From the NCBI GenBank assembly GCA_022376925.1, contig JAIOJX010000002.1, positions 135,108,831 through 135,172,830 on the forward strand: a DNA stretch of 64,000 nucleotides, given 5' to 3'. The position numbers were made by a program, and so were the translations under genes. The notes beneath the pieces are model-generated. The model worked only from the letters and a program-made list of their open reading frames with translations. It had not been told where the DNA came from and did no database searches. Below, piece after piece: positions 22,809 to 32,992 of the stretch (its first letter is position 1; every line of letters starts with the position of its first letter). The DNA comes from Tragulus kanchil. Its lineage: Eukaryota > Chordata > Mammalia > Artiodactyla > Tragulidae.

Positions 22809-23360
22809 ACTGACCTCTGCCCTCCACCCTCCGCCCCAGCACAACCTGGGGGAGGATCTGGACAGAGGGGTCTCTGAGGTTGCATGGCATGGTCCTCGTG
22901 ATGGTATTACTTTTTACAAAGAATGAAGCCAAATGGACTCAGCCCTCTCCCATCCTTTGCCCCTAGCCCTCCAGGTCCTGATCTCTCCTCCCCTTTCCTA
23001 ACTTTTCATCCCAATCCCATGAGGTCGTTTCTCTCTCTGTGTATCTGTGCCAGATGTTTTCCTTTCTTCCTTCTTTACTGGAAGGACCTCCTCATTCTTC
23101 CCTCCTTGGAAGAGGACTTTATTCAAAGTCATGGGTGGTGGCTGGTGGGGGGGGATCGCCAAATCCCTAGGTGTGTGTGCAGATGTCCCCGTTGTCCACT
23201 CATGCAGATCCTCAGGCCACCAACCACCCAGGTGGCCTGGAGGGAGGCACTCATCCTTCTGTATTAGAAAAACATGACCAGAAATCAAGATGTCAGAGCC
23301 CCGAAGCAGCTAATGTAATAAGCACTCATGTATTAAAGGATTTGCCTTGTCGTAACTAAT
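22809..23360 (+). other. CACNG3: CACNG3 3' UTR (also at 21736-22136 after copy 1)
   Basis: This non-coding sequence directly follows the TGA of the second exon copy and is pyrimidine-rich. The part to 23212 is duplicated after copy 1. Beyond 23212 the sequence is single-copy and reaches an ATTAAA at 23332-23337. The UTR extent is inferred, not seen in transcript data. Confidence 0.6.
23332..23337 (+). promoter_or_regulatory. Candidate poly(A) signal ATTAAA for CACNG3
   Basis: ATTAAA is the second commonest poly(A) hexamer. It lies about 525 bp after the second stop codon and is followed by a G/T-rich stretch (GGAGCTGGGGTGCTTTATTT, about 23360-23380) that could be the downstream element. There is no better hexamer between the stop and this point. 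Confidence 0.45.
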
Positions 23361-23589
23361 GGAGCTGGGGTGCTTTATTTCTTCTGGATAATTCCTGTAC
23401 AAATTCACTGCCCTGCCTTCAAAATGATCCATGTCTGTGTTGGAAGATTAGCTTTGCTCATCCACACTCTAGCCCCTGAGAGGGATCCTCCTTGCCCTCC
23501 CAAGGCCAGCAAGGTGCTCTCATCAATAGCAGCACCTGACTATCCTTCACCTGAATCCCCAGAAGCTACCAGGGGCAAGCATATGTTCC

Positions 23590-23770
23590 AAAATCTAGCT
23601 CTGGCACCCAGTAGTTCTAGGAACTGGGGAAAGCCCACTTGACTGTCAAGCCTCAGCCTTCTCATCTGTAAAATGGAGTGTGGTACAGTACTCTCCTCTA
23701 CAGAGTTGTCAGGTTTAAGAAATCATCTTGCGTAAAATGATTAGCACATTACAAATAATCAACATGTATG
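23590..23770 (+). repeat. MIR
   Basis: CCTCAGCCTTCTCATCTGTA with AATGGAGTGTGGTACAGTA and AAATGATTAGCACATTAC. Confidence 0.65.
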
Positions 23771-24079
23771 TTTTTTTAACTTTTGGATGAATTTTGGGTA
23801 GAATGAGCATTGTCTGAGTTGGGGCTTCTCTCACAAATACTAGAGATCAAGATGACTTAAACAACAGATACTTATTTCTTACAGTTACCGAGGCTAGGAT
23901 CAAGATCAGAGTGCCAGCAGATTGAGTTCTTGGTGGAGGCTCTCTTCCTGGCTTGCTGACACTCACCTTCTCACCATATTCTCACATGGCAGAGCCACCA
24001 ACTCCATGACAAGGGCCCTACCCTCAGTGAGGGTTTCCCTGGTATCACAGTAGTTTAAAAAAAATTTTTTTTTTTTTTC

Positions 24080-24255
24080 TCTGCAATACAGGAGGTGCAG
24101 GTTCAATCCCTGGGTCAGGAAGATCCCCTGGAAGAGAAAAGGGCAACCCACTCCAGTATTCTTGCCTGAAAAAAGTCCCTGAACAAAGGAGCATGATGGG
24201 CTACAGTCCATGGGGTCACAAAGAGTTGGACGCAATGACTGAGCACACAAGCACG
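24080..24255 (+). repeat. Bov-tA SINE, head replaced by a T-rich run
   Basis: AGGTTCAATCCCTGGGTCAG, GGGCAACCCACTCCAGTATT, GCTACAGTCCATGGGGTCAC. The 5' head is degenerate after a T15-like tract at 24064-24079. Confidence 0.85.
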
Positions 24256-24503
24256 AGCTTGACACCTAATTATTTCCCAAACCCTCCAAATATCTCCAAA
24301 TATCATCACAATGAAACATATGGATCTGTTTGGATTCAGATGCTGGGAAGGGACCCCATTCAGTCCACAGCAAACATGACTGCAGGAAGACTGAAGCCAA
24401 AGAGGACCCAGTCTCTTTTGGAGAGTAAGGGTGTGCTTTGCACAGTCTCTGAGGGAGAAAGTGGAAGGACAATCTAATTTTCTTTTCTTTTCTTTTTTTT
24501 TTT

Positions 24504-24756
24504 TCAATTTTGGCCTCTTTTATTGGTTTTTTATAAATTTATTTTCATCCATCTTTATTCTTTGGCTTGTGTGGGCCTCCCATTGCAGTGGCCTCTCTCA
24601 TAGCAGAGCACTGGCTCTGGGTTTATGCGCTCCAGAGCACTGACTCGTAACTGGACACACCAGTCCAGCCGCTCCGTGGCACATGAGATCTTCCCGGGCC
24701 AGTCTACCTGCATTTCAAGGTAGACTCTTTACCCACTGGACCACCAGAGAAGCCCT
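24504..24756 (-). repeat. Long CHR-like SINE, reverse
   Basis: Reverse tail AATTTTGGCCTCTTTTATTG, decayed core CTCTGG / GTTTATGCGC / TCCAGAG, CCAGCCGCTCCGTGGCACAT, then CACTGGACCACCAGAGAAGC. Confidence 0.85.
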
Positions 24757-24949
24757 GAATATTTTGAATATTGATATAAGAACGCATGAGAGATGGATAT
24801 GGGAGATGTGGATGGATATGAGAGATGGCCACCCCTGCCTGCAGTGTCTCCTTTCAGGCGGGGGGCGGTGTGGCACTCACCAACTTGTCACACTGCCATC
24901 CTCTTCCAGCTCTGGTCACTCAAAGGGGCAGAGTTACGGTCATAGTTAC

Positions 24950-25400
24950 TTATGCTTACCTGGCTCTGCTAGGTACCAGGTTGTGTTCTAGAATCTTACG
25001 CAGATGACATCATTTAATCCTCCCAGAAATCACCCCATTTGCCCAAGGAGGACATGAGGCCAGAGACGGTGTGTGACTGTCCAGACTTCATCCCCCACTG
25101 CAGGCTCCAAGCCCTGGGAAGCCCGTCACGTGCCCACACTCACACCCACGGGGAATTTTATTGTAGGGCACAAACGAGTAACAATTTGTTTTGTTTGACA
25201 CTTGAGAGACACTGCATGCAAATTACACTCATACATCAAATTATCTCATTGCATCCTTAAGACACCCCACATGCGGGAAGAGTTATTATCCTCCTTTTGA
25301 CAGGTGAGGAAATAGAGATCCGAGCAGAGTGTCTTAGGTGCCAATAACAGAGCCAGCCTCGCGAGCCAAGCTTCTGCTTTCTAATTGGACCAGTTTCCTC
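24950..25400 (-). repeat. MIR-type fragments, reverse (24950-25080 and 25200-25400)
   Basis: TAGGTACCAGGTTGTGTTCT with ATGACATCATTTAATCCTCC, and TTATTATCCTCCTTTTGACA with GGTGAGGAAATAGAGATCCG, are antisense MIR landmarks in order. Confidence 0.6.
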
Positions 25401-25805
25401 CCTTTGCCTGCATTCCCCAAACCTCAGTCATTTGAGTTCAACCCTTCCAAAGTGTTTTCACATCCATGTACCACGTCAACCATTATTTATTTAATGTTTC
25501 TCTTTAAATGGACTCACTTTTTACTTCAATAAATATATCTTGAAAGTGAACTTTATATCGCTGCTGTAAAAAAAGAAGACTGGAATTGCTTGCCATAAGC
25601 AAATGGTAACTGGGAAAATAAACATAGTTAAAACAACAATTCTGCCATATCCAAGCTGCTGCCTGTTCTAAGCCAAAGGCCAGCTGCCTGCTGTTTGCAA
25701 AAAAGGAAATAACTAGAATGTTAGAGAGATGTTAGGATACTCTAACACCAAAAAAGACACTTCCCTTGGTTTAGTCAGGAGAACTGGAAAGGAGGAAGCC
25801 TCCCT
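25401..25805. other. No recognised feature
   Basis: A/T-rich intergenic sequence downstream of CACNG3. Confidence 0.5.
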
Positions 25806-25807
25806 AA

Positions 25808-26222
25808 TCAGTTCAGTTCAGTTGCTCAGTCCTGTTCGACTCTTTGTGACCTTATAGACTGTGGCACACCGGGCTTCCCTGTCCTTTACCATCTCCCAGA
25901 GTTTGCTCAAATTCATGTCCAGTGAGTAAGTAATGCCATCCAACCATCTCATCCTCTGTCCTCCCTTTCTCCTTCTGCCTTCTATTTTCCCACACATCAG
26001 GGTCTTTTCCAATAAGTTGTCTCTGCATCAGGTGGCCAAAATATTGGACCTTCAGCATCAGTCCTTCCAATGACTATTCAGGGTTGACTTCCTTTAGCAT
26101 TGACTGGTTTGATCTCCTTGAAGTCCAAGAGACTCTCAAGAGTCTTCTCACCAACACCACAGTTCAAAGGCATCAATTCTTCCGCACTCAACCTTCTTTA
26201 CAGGCCAGCTCTCACTTCCAAA
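25808..26222 (-). mobile_element. BovB LINE 3' end, reverse
   Basis: The minus frame 25818-26070 encodes the BovB C-terminus ([25 protein letters not shown]). The 3' end sits at GTTCAGTTCAGTTGCTCAGT, the typical TGAACTGAAC terminus. Truncated before the RT core. Confidence 0.88.
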
Positions 26223-26435
26223 CATGATTACTGGGAAAACATTCTCCCTGATACTGCTCTCTAATGCCACAGTCGTGTGTCAGGTCAAATGATCTCATGC
26301 CACACTTTGGGAAAACTGGCTGCAGGCACCCGTGGAGAAGGAAGGATCTGAGAGATGGAGCAGGTAGGTAATGGCTACTGTGACAGGAAGAAGCAACCTG
26401 CAGCCCTGGGAATGACAAGTTTGTCAAAAACAAGG

Positions 26436-26700
26436 GGGCTTCCCTGGTGGCCCAGTGGGTAAAGAGTCCACCTTGCAGTGCAGGGGGCACCAGTTTGGTC
26501 CCTGGTCCAGGAAGATCCCACGTGCCCCGGAGCGGTTGGACCGGTGTGTCCAATTACGAGCCAGTGCTCTGGAGCGCATGCACCCAGAGCTGGTGGTCTA
26601 CCATGAGAAAGGCCTCTCCAATGAGGGACCCACACAGGCCGAAGAATAAAGATGGACGAAAATAAATAAATAAAAAATCAATAAAAGAGGCCAAAATTAA
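26436..26700 (+). repeat. Long CHR-like SINE (copy 27608-27872)
   Basis: GGGCTTCCCTGGTGGCCCAG, GAGCGGTTGGACCGGTGTGT, core CTCTGG / AGCGCATGCA / CCCAGAG, tail AATAAAAGAGGCCAAAATT. Confidence 0.9.
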
Positions 26701-27064
26701 AAAAACAAAACCCAAAAAAAACCAAGGCATATAAGGAGTTGATTGGGGATGGGGAGGAAAGCCGCAGGGGCCTAACTAGCTGGACAAAGCCCTCTGCAAA
26801 GGTTGGAGAGCTAGAGGAGAAGAGCAGGCCCCTGACCCCTGGAAGGTCCACTGAAGCATCTAGATCTGCTTCCTGTGCGACTTTAGCATGTGGGACATTT
26901 GCTTGAAGGTTGCTCAGCTGGACCCCGCCCATTGGCATCACATACATATTCATATCAACACTCCCAGTTCACAGCCAGGACCTCGGACAGTCCTAGTCAC
27001 CCAAAGTCCTGTGAAGAGTATTCACATTCATAAGCCAGCCCCTTCCCCACCCCAGCCCACCCCC

Positions 27065-27240
27065 GTATGTGCCAAGCAGTGTGCAGGAACTTCTCTTATT
27101 TTGTCTCATTTAATCCTAACATTTGAGGTGGGTACTGCTGTAAAGCCCATTGAACAGATGCAGAAACTTGCAAAGAAACAGCGAAGCAGGTACTCCAACC
27201 AGCGTCCACCTGACTCCAAAGCTTATACAATAGCCACTCA
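27065..27240 (-). repeat. MIR, reverse (copy 28237-28412)
   Basis: TATGTGCCAAGCAGTGTGCA, TTTTGTCTCATTTAATCCTA and CATTGAACAGATGCAGAAAC are antisense MIR landmarks. Confidence 0.7.
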
Positions 27241-28654
27241 CTAAGCCTCTCAGGTCACACTTCTCAGATCTCTTGCACCACCGCCGAGTTCCCCCACCTC
27301 CTTCCCCACAATGCAGCTCCCTTTTCCAACCCCCTCATTTCTGGACCAGCAACATCCGATCCAATCTTAAGACCAGAACCCCAGGGTTTCTCTTTCATGC
27401 TTGTTGATTTTCATTCTCCCTGATACTGCTCTCTAATGCCACAGTCGTGTGTCAGGTCAAATGATCTCATGCCACACTTTGGGAAAACTGGCTGCAGGCA
27501 CCCGTGGAGAAGGAAGGATCTGAGAGATGGAGCAGGTAGGTAATGGCTACTGTGACAGGAAGAAGCAACCTGCAGCCCTGGGAATGACAAGTTTGTCAAA
27601 AACAAGGGGGCTTCCCTGGTGGCCCAGTGGGTAAAGAGTCCACCTTGCAGTGCAGGGGGCACCAGTTTGGTCCCTGGTCCAGGAAGATCCCACGTGCCCC
27701 GGAGCGGTTGGACCGGTGTGTCCAATTACGAGCCAGTGCTCTGGAGCGCATGCACCCAGAGCTGGTGGTCTACCATGAGAAAGGCCTCTCCAATGAGGGA
27801 CCCACACAGGCCGAAGAATAAAGATGGACGAAAATAAATAAATAAAAAATCAATAAAAGAGGCCAAAATTAAAAAAACAAAACCCAAAAAAAACCAAGGC
27901 ATATAAGGAGTTGATTGGGGATGGGGAGGAAAGCCGCAGGGGCCTAACTAGCTGGACAAAGCCCTCTGCAAAGGTTGGAGAGCTAGAGGAGAAGAGCAGG
28001 CCCCTGACCCCTGGAAGGTCCACTGAAGCATCTAGATCTGCTTCCTGTGCGACTTTAGCATGTGGGACATTTGCTTGAAGGTTGCTCAGCTGGACCCCGC
28101 CCATTGGCATCACATACATATTCATATCAACACTCCCAGTTCACAGCCAGGACCTCGGACAGTCCTAGTCACCCAAAGTCCTGTGAAGAGTATTCACATT
28201 CATAAGCCAGCCCCTTCCCCACCCCAGCCCACCCCCGTATGTGCCAAGCAGTGTGCAGGAACTTCTCTTATTTTGTCTCATTTAATCCTAACATTTGAGG
28301 TGGGTACTGCTGTAAAGCCCATTGAACAGATGCAGAAACTTGCAAAGAAACAGCGAAGCAGGTACTCCAACCAGCGTCCACCTGACTCCAAAGCTTATAC
28401 AATAGCCACTCACTAAGCCTCTCAGGTCACACTTCTCAGATCTCTTGCACCACCGCCGAGTTCCCCCACCTCCTTCCCCACAATGCAGCTCCCTTTTCCA
28501 ACCCCCTCATTTCTGGACCAGCAACATCCGATCCAATCTTAAGACCAGAACCCCAGGGTTTCTCTTTCATGCTTGTTGATTTTGCAGCCCCTGGCATTGA
28601 TCTTTTGCCAAGTTCTGTCTCTACCTTCCAAGAGGGCATAACATTCAAGCAAGG

Positions 28655-28870
28655 AAGCTCTGCAGCTGCACTGCCCAGGTTTGAATTCCACCTCTGCATC
28701 CATCTGCCACGAGGACTTTGATAAGATAATCTCGCTATGCCTCAGTTTTCCCGGCTAGAAAATGGACACAAAGAATAGTCCTTACTGCTCAGGTTTGTGG
28801 TGGATTCAATGAGCTTATTTTCCTAAAACACTTGGAAATGCACCTGGAACACAATATGCACTGTATAAAT
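28655..28870 (+). repeat. MIR
   Basis: CCAGGTTTGAATTCCACCTC, ATGCCTCAGTTTTCCCGGCT, AAATGGACAC and CACCTGGAACACAATATGCA. Confidence 0.7.
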
Positions 28871-28883
28871 GCTGTGTGCATGT

Positions 28884-29373
28884 GAAGACCCTTTAGCTGT
28901 GTCTGATGACTCTTTAAGACCCTATGGAGGGCTTCCCTGGTGGTCCAGTGGGTAAGGACACCGCCTTGCAGTGCAGGGGGTGCCGGTTCGATCACTGGCC
29001 TGGGAAGATCCCACATGCCGTGGAGTGGCTGGACCCATGTGTCTAATTACTGAGTCGGAGCTCTGGAGCACATGAGCCCAGAGCTGGTGCTCTGCGACAA
29101 CAGAGGCCACCACGATGGGAGGTCCACACAGGCCAAAAGAACAAAGATGGATGAAAATAGATAAATGAAAGACCAATAGAAGTGGCCCGCCCGTCCCCCC
29201 CCCCCCCCCCCCCACCCCCCCAAAAAAAATATGTGAAAAAAAAAAAAAGACCCTATGGACTACAGCCCACCAGGCTCCTCTGTCCATGGAATTCTCCAGC
29301 AAGAACACTTGAATGGGTTGCCATTTCCTTCTCCAGGGGATCTTCCCAACCCAAGGATCACACTTGCATCTCT
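28884..29373 (-). repeat. Bov-tA SINE, reverse, split by a younger SINE
   Basis: Reverse Bov-tA head TGTGTCTGATGACTCTTTAA at 28892. Its match resumes at 29260 with CTACAGCCCACCAGGCTCCT, CCATTTCCTTCTCCAGGGGA and CCCAAGGATCACACTTGCAT. The gap is filled by the SINE at 28929-29246. Confidence 0.85.
28929..29246 (+). repeat. Long CHR-like SINE inserted in Bov-tA, exact 13-bp TSD
   Basis: GGGCTTCCCTGGTGGTCCAG head, GGAGTGGCTGGACCCATGTG, core CTCTGG / AGCACATGAG / CCCAGAG, tail CCAATAGAAGTGGCCCG, then a 19-base C run (29195-29213) and two A runs. TSD AAGACCCTATGGA at 28916-28928 and 29247-29259 is exact. Confidence 0.93.
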
Positions 29374-29613
29374 AACCCATTCATCCCATTAGCAAGAATA
29401 GTCACATGGTTCTATCCAGATTCCAGGGGAGGTGATGTTGAAACCATCATTCAAAGCTGGAGAGTTGCTTTCTAGCAATAGCCCTACATAACATAAGGTA
29501 GGCATTGATCTTTGGCAAGTGGCTGCTCACCTCTGCCATTCAATTTAAGTAAGAAGAAAAGCTTCCTTTGGGAAAAGAAATCTCAAGATAAGAGGACCCT
29601 CAGGTTAGTTAAT

Positions 29614-29849
29614 AGGTTCCCCTGGTGGCTCAGCAGTAAATAATCCACCTGCACTGCAGGACACACAAGAGATGTCAGTTGGATCCCTGGGTTGGGAAGA
29701 TCCCCGGAGGAGGGCATAGCAACCCACTCCAGTATTCTTGCTGGGAAAATCCCACAGACAGAGGAGCCTGGCAGGCTATAGTCCATGAGGTCACAAAGAG
29801 TTGGACATGACCTAGCAACTGAGCAAGCATTGGTCACATGTACACACCA
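29614..29849 (+). repeat. Bov-tA SINE with exact 12-bp TSD
   Basis: CCCCTGGTGGCTCAGCAGTA head, AACCCACTCCAGTATTCTTG body, AGTTGGACATGACCTAGCAA end. AGGTTAGTTAAT at 29602-29613 and 29850-29861. Confidence 0.92.
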
Positions 29850-30131
29850 AGGTTAGTTAATTCAGCAGCTCAGAGATGAATCTAAGGACCCAAAGTCTTT
29901 CCATGCTTGGGCCAGTGTTCATCATACCCAGATACAAAATCCCATCATACCTAGATGCCACATGCAGCCTGAGAGCTGCCTGTACCCTGTGTGTCTTTAG
30001 AGGTAAGAAACCTCTCTTAGAAGCCTCTTCATTAGAGTTTCCCTTTATTCTCTCTGGCCAGAATTGGGGCACAGGTCCACCTCTAAGCCTGTTGCCCATG
30101 GGTAGTAACAAAATTACCACGAGGGACCCAG

Positions 30132-30240
30132 ACCAGTGGTTCTCAGTCCTGGATTCACATTAGCACCATCTGCAGGATTTCTTTTAAAATACAAATGCTC
30201 AGACACCCCAACAGAGACTTGAGCTTCAGAAGTCACCCAG
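30132..30240 (+). repeat. MER5A-like hAT-Charlie fragment
   Basis: Terminal CAGTGGTTCTCAGTCCTGG, then GATTTCTTTTAAAATACAAA and a CACCCCAACAGAGACTTGAG region; right end missing. Confidence 0.6.
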
Positions 30241-30559
30241 GACAGTTCAAGGAACAAAGTCCATTTACTTTCTTGTTTAGCTTGATCCATGAGATTCTTA
30301 TAAAAATTGGGAACTTAGATTGATGAAGCAAATGGGGGGAAATGATAAGAATGGGTGACTCTGGGTAAAGGTTAGGGGAAGACGTTCTTTTTTTTCATTC
30401 TTGTGATTTTTTTTTTCCTATAGGCTTGAGATTATATCAGAATTAAAAGTTACCCAAAAAAAGGGAGTGAAGAGAACTTTGACATAAAAGCTAGGATGTA
30501 GGGTTTCTCTTGAAAAGATCAAAAAATGTGGAGAATCTAGGTCTGTATTCCTGCAAAAA
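30241..30559. other. No recognised feature
   Basis: A/T-rich sequence with T runs (about 30388 and 30409) and an A17 tract at about 30555. Confidence 0.5.
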
Positions 30560-30754
30560 AAAAAAAAAAAAGGTAGATCTGATCATAGTGCTCAAACCTC
30601 TGACCAAGTGCCTCCAAGACAAGGGCCTAGGGTCAGGTGAATCTTAGACTCAGTTTCGGGAATCACCCTCTGGGATCCTTTCCATTTCTATTCATTTTCT
30701 TCTATCCTGTTCCAGCCTCTTCCAGCTTCTAAGTATATCTTGAATTATTTTTTT

Positions 30755-30985
30755 GCCAAATGCAGCACCTTGCACTTGCCCACACTGAAGCTCCTCCTTG
30801 GCAACTCCTCAGCCCACTCGCACAGCCTGGTGAGCTCTTCCTGCAACAACGTGTCACCAGCGGCGTGGCATTTCACTCCCTGGCACAGCGGAGTGTCATC
30901 CGCGCATGTGGCGCTCTCACCACTTCCTCCTCCAGATCAGTCAGACAAATGTCAGTGAAGACCAAGCCCCACCCTGACACCCGCT
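30755..30985. repeat. Possible ancient CR1/L3-like repeat (copy about 31873-32104)
   Basis: CAGCACCTTGCACTTGCCCA, CAGCCCACTCGCACAGCCTG, GGAGTGTCATCCGCGCATGT and CCTCCTCCAGATCAGTCAGA resemble an old vertebrate CR1-type 3' region from memory. Weak evidence, offered as a lead. Confidence 0.3.
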
Positions 30986-31139
30986 GTTTTCAATTAATTG
31001 ATTAACTAGCTCATAACAACCCCACCAAGTCGCCAGTGGCAAGCAAAAGCAGCCAACTGTGGTTAATGTAAGTAAGCAACAGGGATTTTCACGGTGCAGT
31101 TGACCCTGGGGGCTGGAAAACTGGGCTGTGGGGCCGTAG

Positions 31140-31265
31140 GACAGATCACAGCAGCCCTGGCTTCTACCCACCAGATGCCAGTAGCACAACTGCCCCGCCC
31201 CGCCCCCAACGTTGTGACAACCAAATATGTCTCCAGACAATGCCAAAAGTTTGGAGTGGGGTAGG
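31140..31265 (-). repeat. MER20 hAT-Charlie fragment, reverse (copy 32259-32384)
   Basis: TCTACCCACCAGATGCCAGT, GTTGTGACAACCAAATATGT and CTCCAGACAATGCCAAAAGT are antisense MER20 landmarks. Confidence 0.8.
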
Positions 31266-32429
31266 GGGAATTAAAAGCTGCTCCCAAATGGAAAGCTGAA
31301 GAAGTAAGCCTTAGAAAAGATGGCAACCTTGAAACAGAACAGGACCTTCTGGGACTCTCAGGCATGCATTCCCCCATTCCTTGTTTGTAGGGAGCAGACT
31401 CCAGTCTCCATGACCTTCCTTGAATTCCAAAGGGCAGATTCAAATAGTTGCTACTCAGAGAAGAAAGGGGGGGATGTAGAGGTAAGGGAAGAACAGGTGA
31501 GAAACAGTCGTGCAGCCTTGGAGCGGGGTCCTGGTCCCCCGCAAGGGATACCAGAACGATATCCTTGAGCTCTTTTATAGAACTAAAACCCACAACACAT
31601 CGAGGTTACCATTCTTCATTCCAGAAGAGATCACCTGAAGCCAGATTAAAGGAGTTCCAGCTCTACACACCTTTATATACCAAAAAAAAAGGTAGATCTG
31701 ATCATAGTGCTCAAACCCCTGATCAAGTGCCTCCAAGACAAGGGCCTAGGGTCAGGTGAATCTTAGACTCAGTTTCGGAATCACCCTCTGGGATCCTTTC
31801 CATTTCTATTCATTTTCTTCTATCCTGTTCCAGCCTCTTCCAGCTTCTAAGTATATCTTGAATTATTTTTTTGCCAAATGCAGCACCTTGCACTTGCCCA
31901 CACTGAAGCTCCTCCTTGGCAACTCCTCAGCCCACTCGCACAGCCTGGTGAGCTCTTCCTGCAACAACGTGTCACCAGCGGCGTGGCATTTCACTCCCTG
32001 GCACAGCGGAGTGTCATCCGCGCATGTGGCGCTCTCACCACTTCCTCCTCCAGATCAGTCAGACAAATGTCAGTGAAGACCAAGCCCCACCCTGACACCC
32101 GCTGTTTTCAATTAATTGATTAACTAGCTCATAACAACCCCACCAAGTCGCCAGTGGCAAGCAAAAGCAGCCAACTGTGGTTAATGTAAGTAAGCAACAG
32201 GGGATTTTCACGGTGCAGTTGACCCTGGGGGCTGGAAAACTGGGCTGTGGGGCCGTAGGACAGATCACAGCAGCCCTGGCTTCTACCCACCAGATGCCAG
32301 TAGCACAACTGCCCCGCCCCGCCCCCAACGTTGTGACAACCAAATATGTCTCCAGACAATGCCAAAAGTTTGGAGTGGGGTAGGGGGAATTAAAAGCTGC
32401 TCCCAAATGGAAAGCTGAAGAAGTAAGCC

Positions 32430-32992
32430 TTAGAAAAGATGGCAACCTTGAAACAGAACAGGACCTTCTGGGACTCTCAGGCATGCATTCCCCCATTCCT
32501 TGTTTGTAGGGAGCAGACTCCAGTCTCCATGACCTTCCTTGAATTCCAAAGGGCAGATTCAAATAGTTGCTACTCAGAGAAGAAAGGGGGGGATGTAGAG
32601 GTAAGGGAAGAACAGGTGAGAAACAGTCGTGCAGCCTTGGAGCGGGGTCCTGGTCCCCCGCAAGGGATACCCAGAACGATATCCTTGAGCTCTTTTATAG
32701 AACTAAAACCCACAACACATGGACGAGGTTACCATTCTTCATTCCAGAAGAGATCACCTGAAGCCAGATTAAAGGAGTTCCAGCTCTACACACACCTTAG
32801 TTCATATCAATAACCCCACACTTTCACCATTCCTGTGAAAGTCCTCACCAAATCCTCTCAGGTTTGGACATACAGCATTCCAGGGCATGAGCCCACTGTG
32901 TTCCCCTTTGCCTGGCAAAGAGATAAAGCGCTTCTTTTCTACTTTGCCCAGAACTGTGTCTCTGAAATTCTATTCAGTATCAGTGCACAGGG
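32430..32992 (+). mobile_element. ERV solo-LTR-like element, family B (5' part also at 31315-31680)
   Basis: LTR-like element ending in an AATAAA-type signal (AGAGATAAAGCGCTTC near 32920), GTGTCTCTGAAATTC and CAGTGCACA. A related copy with the same order lies at 52090-52990 (shared TTGCCTGGCAAAG, CTCCTCACCAAATC and CAGCATCAGTGCACA), which supports a single interspersed LTR family. No gag, pol or env is adjacent. The true element is about 560 bp once the duplication is removed. Confidence 0.6.

Larger units (their letters stand above)
21064..23212. repeat. Direct duplication 6 (copies 21064-22136 and 22137-23212), carries CACNG3 exon 4
   Basis: Unit of 1073 bp, spanning the end of intron 3, exon 4 and the proximal 3' UTR. 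The join is at a CCTA microhomology (GCAGATCCTA at 22131-22140). Only two substitutions were found in the coding part (22380, 22383). Confidence 0.97.
1..23360 (+). other. CACNG3: CACNG3 gene, 3' part (intron 1 to 3' UTR)
   Basis: Three coding exons on the + strand (6388-6471, 12182-12322, 21224-21735) join in frame, with AG/GT borders and phases matching the four-exon TARP gene structure. Exon 1 (signal/TM1 and most of the first extracellular loop, about 70 residues) lies upstream of the window, so bases 1-6387 are intron 1. Identity as gamma-3 rather than gamma-2, -4 or -8 rests on the C-tail (for example [17 protein letters not shown] and [19 protein letters not shown] segments), recognised from the family. 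Introns 2 and 3 are inflated by several ~1.1 kb direct duplications that are probably assembly artefacts. The gene end is placed after an ATTAAA at 23332 and is approximate. Confidence 0.93.
26240..28583. repeat. Direct duplication 7 (copies 26240-27411 and 27412-28583)
   Basis: Unit of exactly 1172 bp with apparently identical copies. Copy 1 ends GCTTGTTGATTTT and returns to CATTCTCCCTGATACTGC. Carries one SINE and one reverse MIR. Confidence 0.97.
30560..32800. repeat. Direct duplication 8 (copies 30560-31680 and 31682-32800)
   Basis: Unit of 1119 bp. Copy 1 ends CTCTACACACCTTTATATAC and enters an A run, then GGTAGATCTGATCATAGTGC repeats. Copies differ by indels in G and A runs. Carries an ancient repeat, a MER20 and the 5' part of an ERV LTR. 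Confidence 0.95.

Noticed and set aside
31063..31593. 176-codon minus frame and related 167-codon frame at 32059-32562
   Set aside because: Runs through MER20 and LTR sequence; no domain, and its length depends on indels between the duplicated copies.
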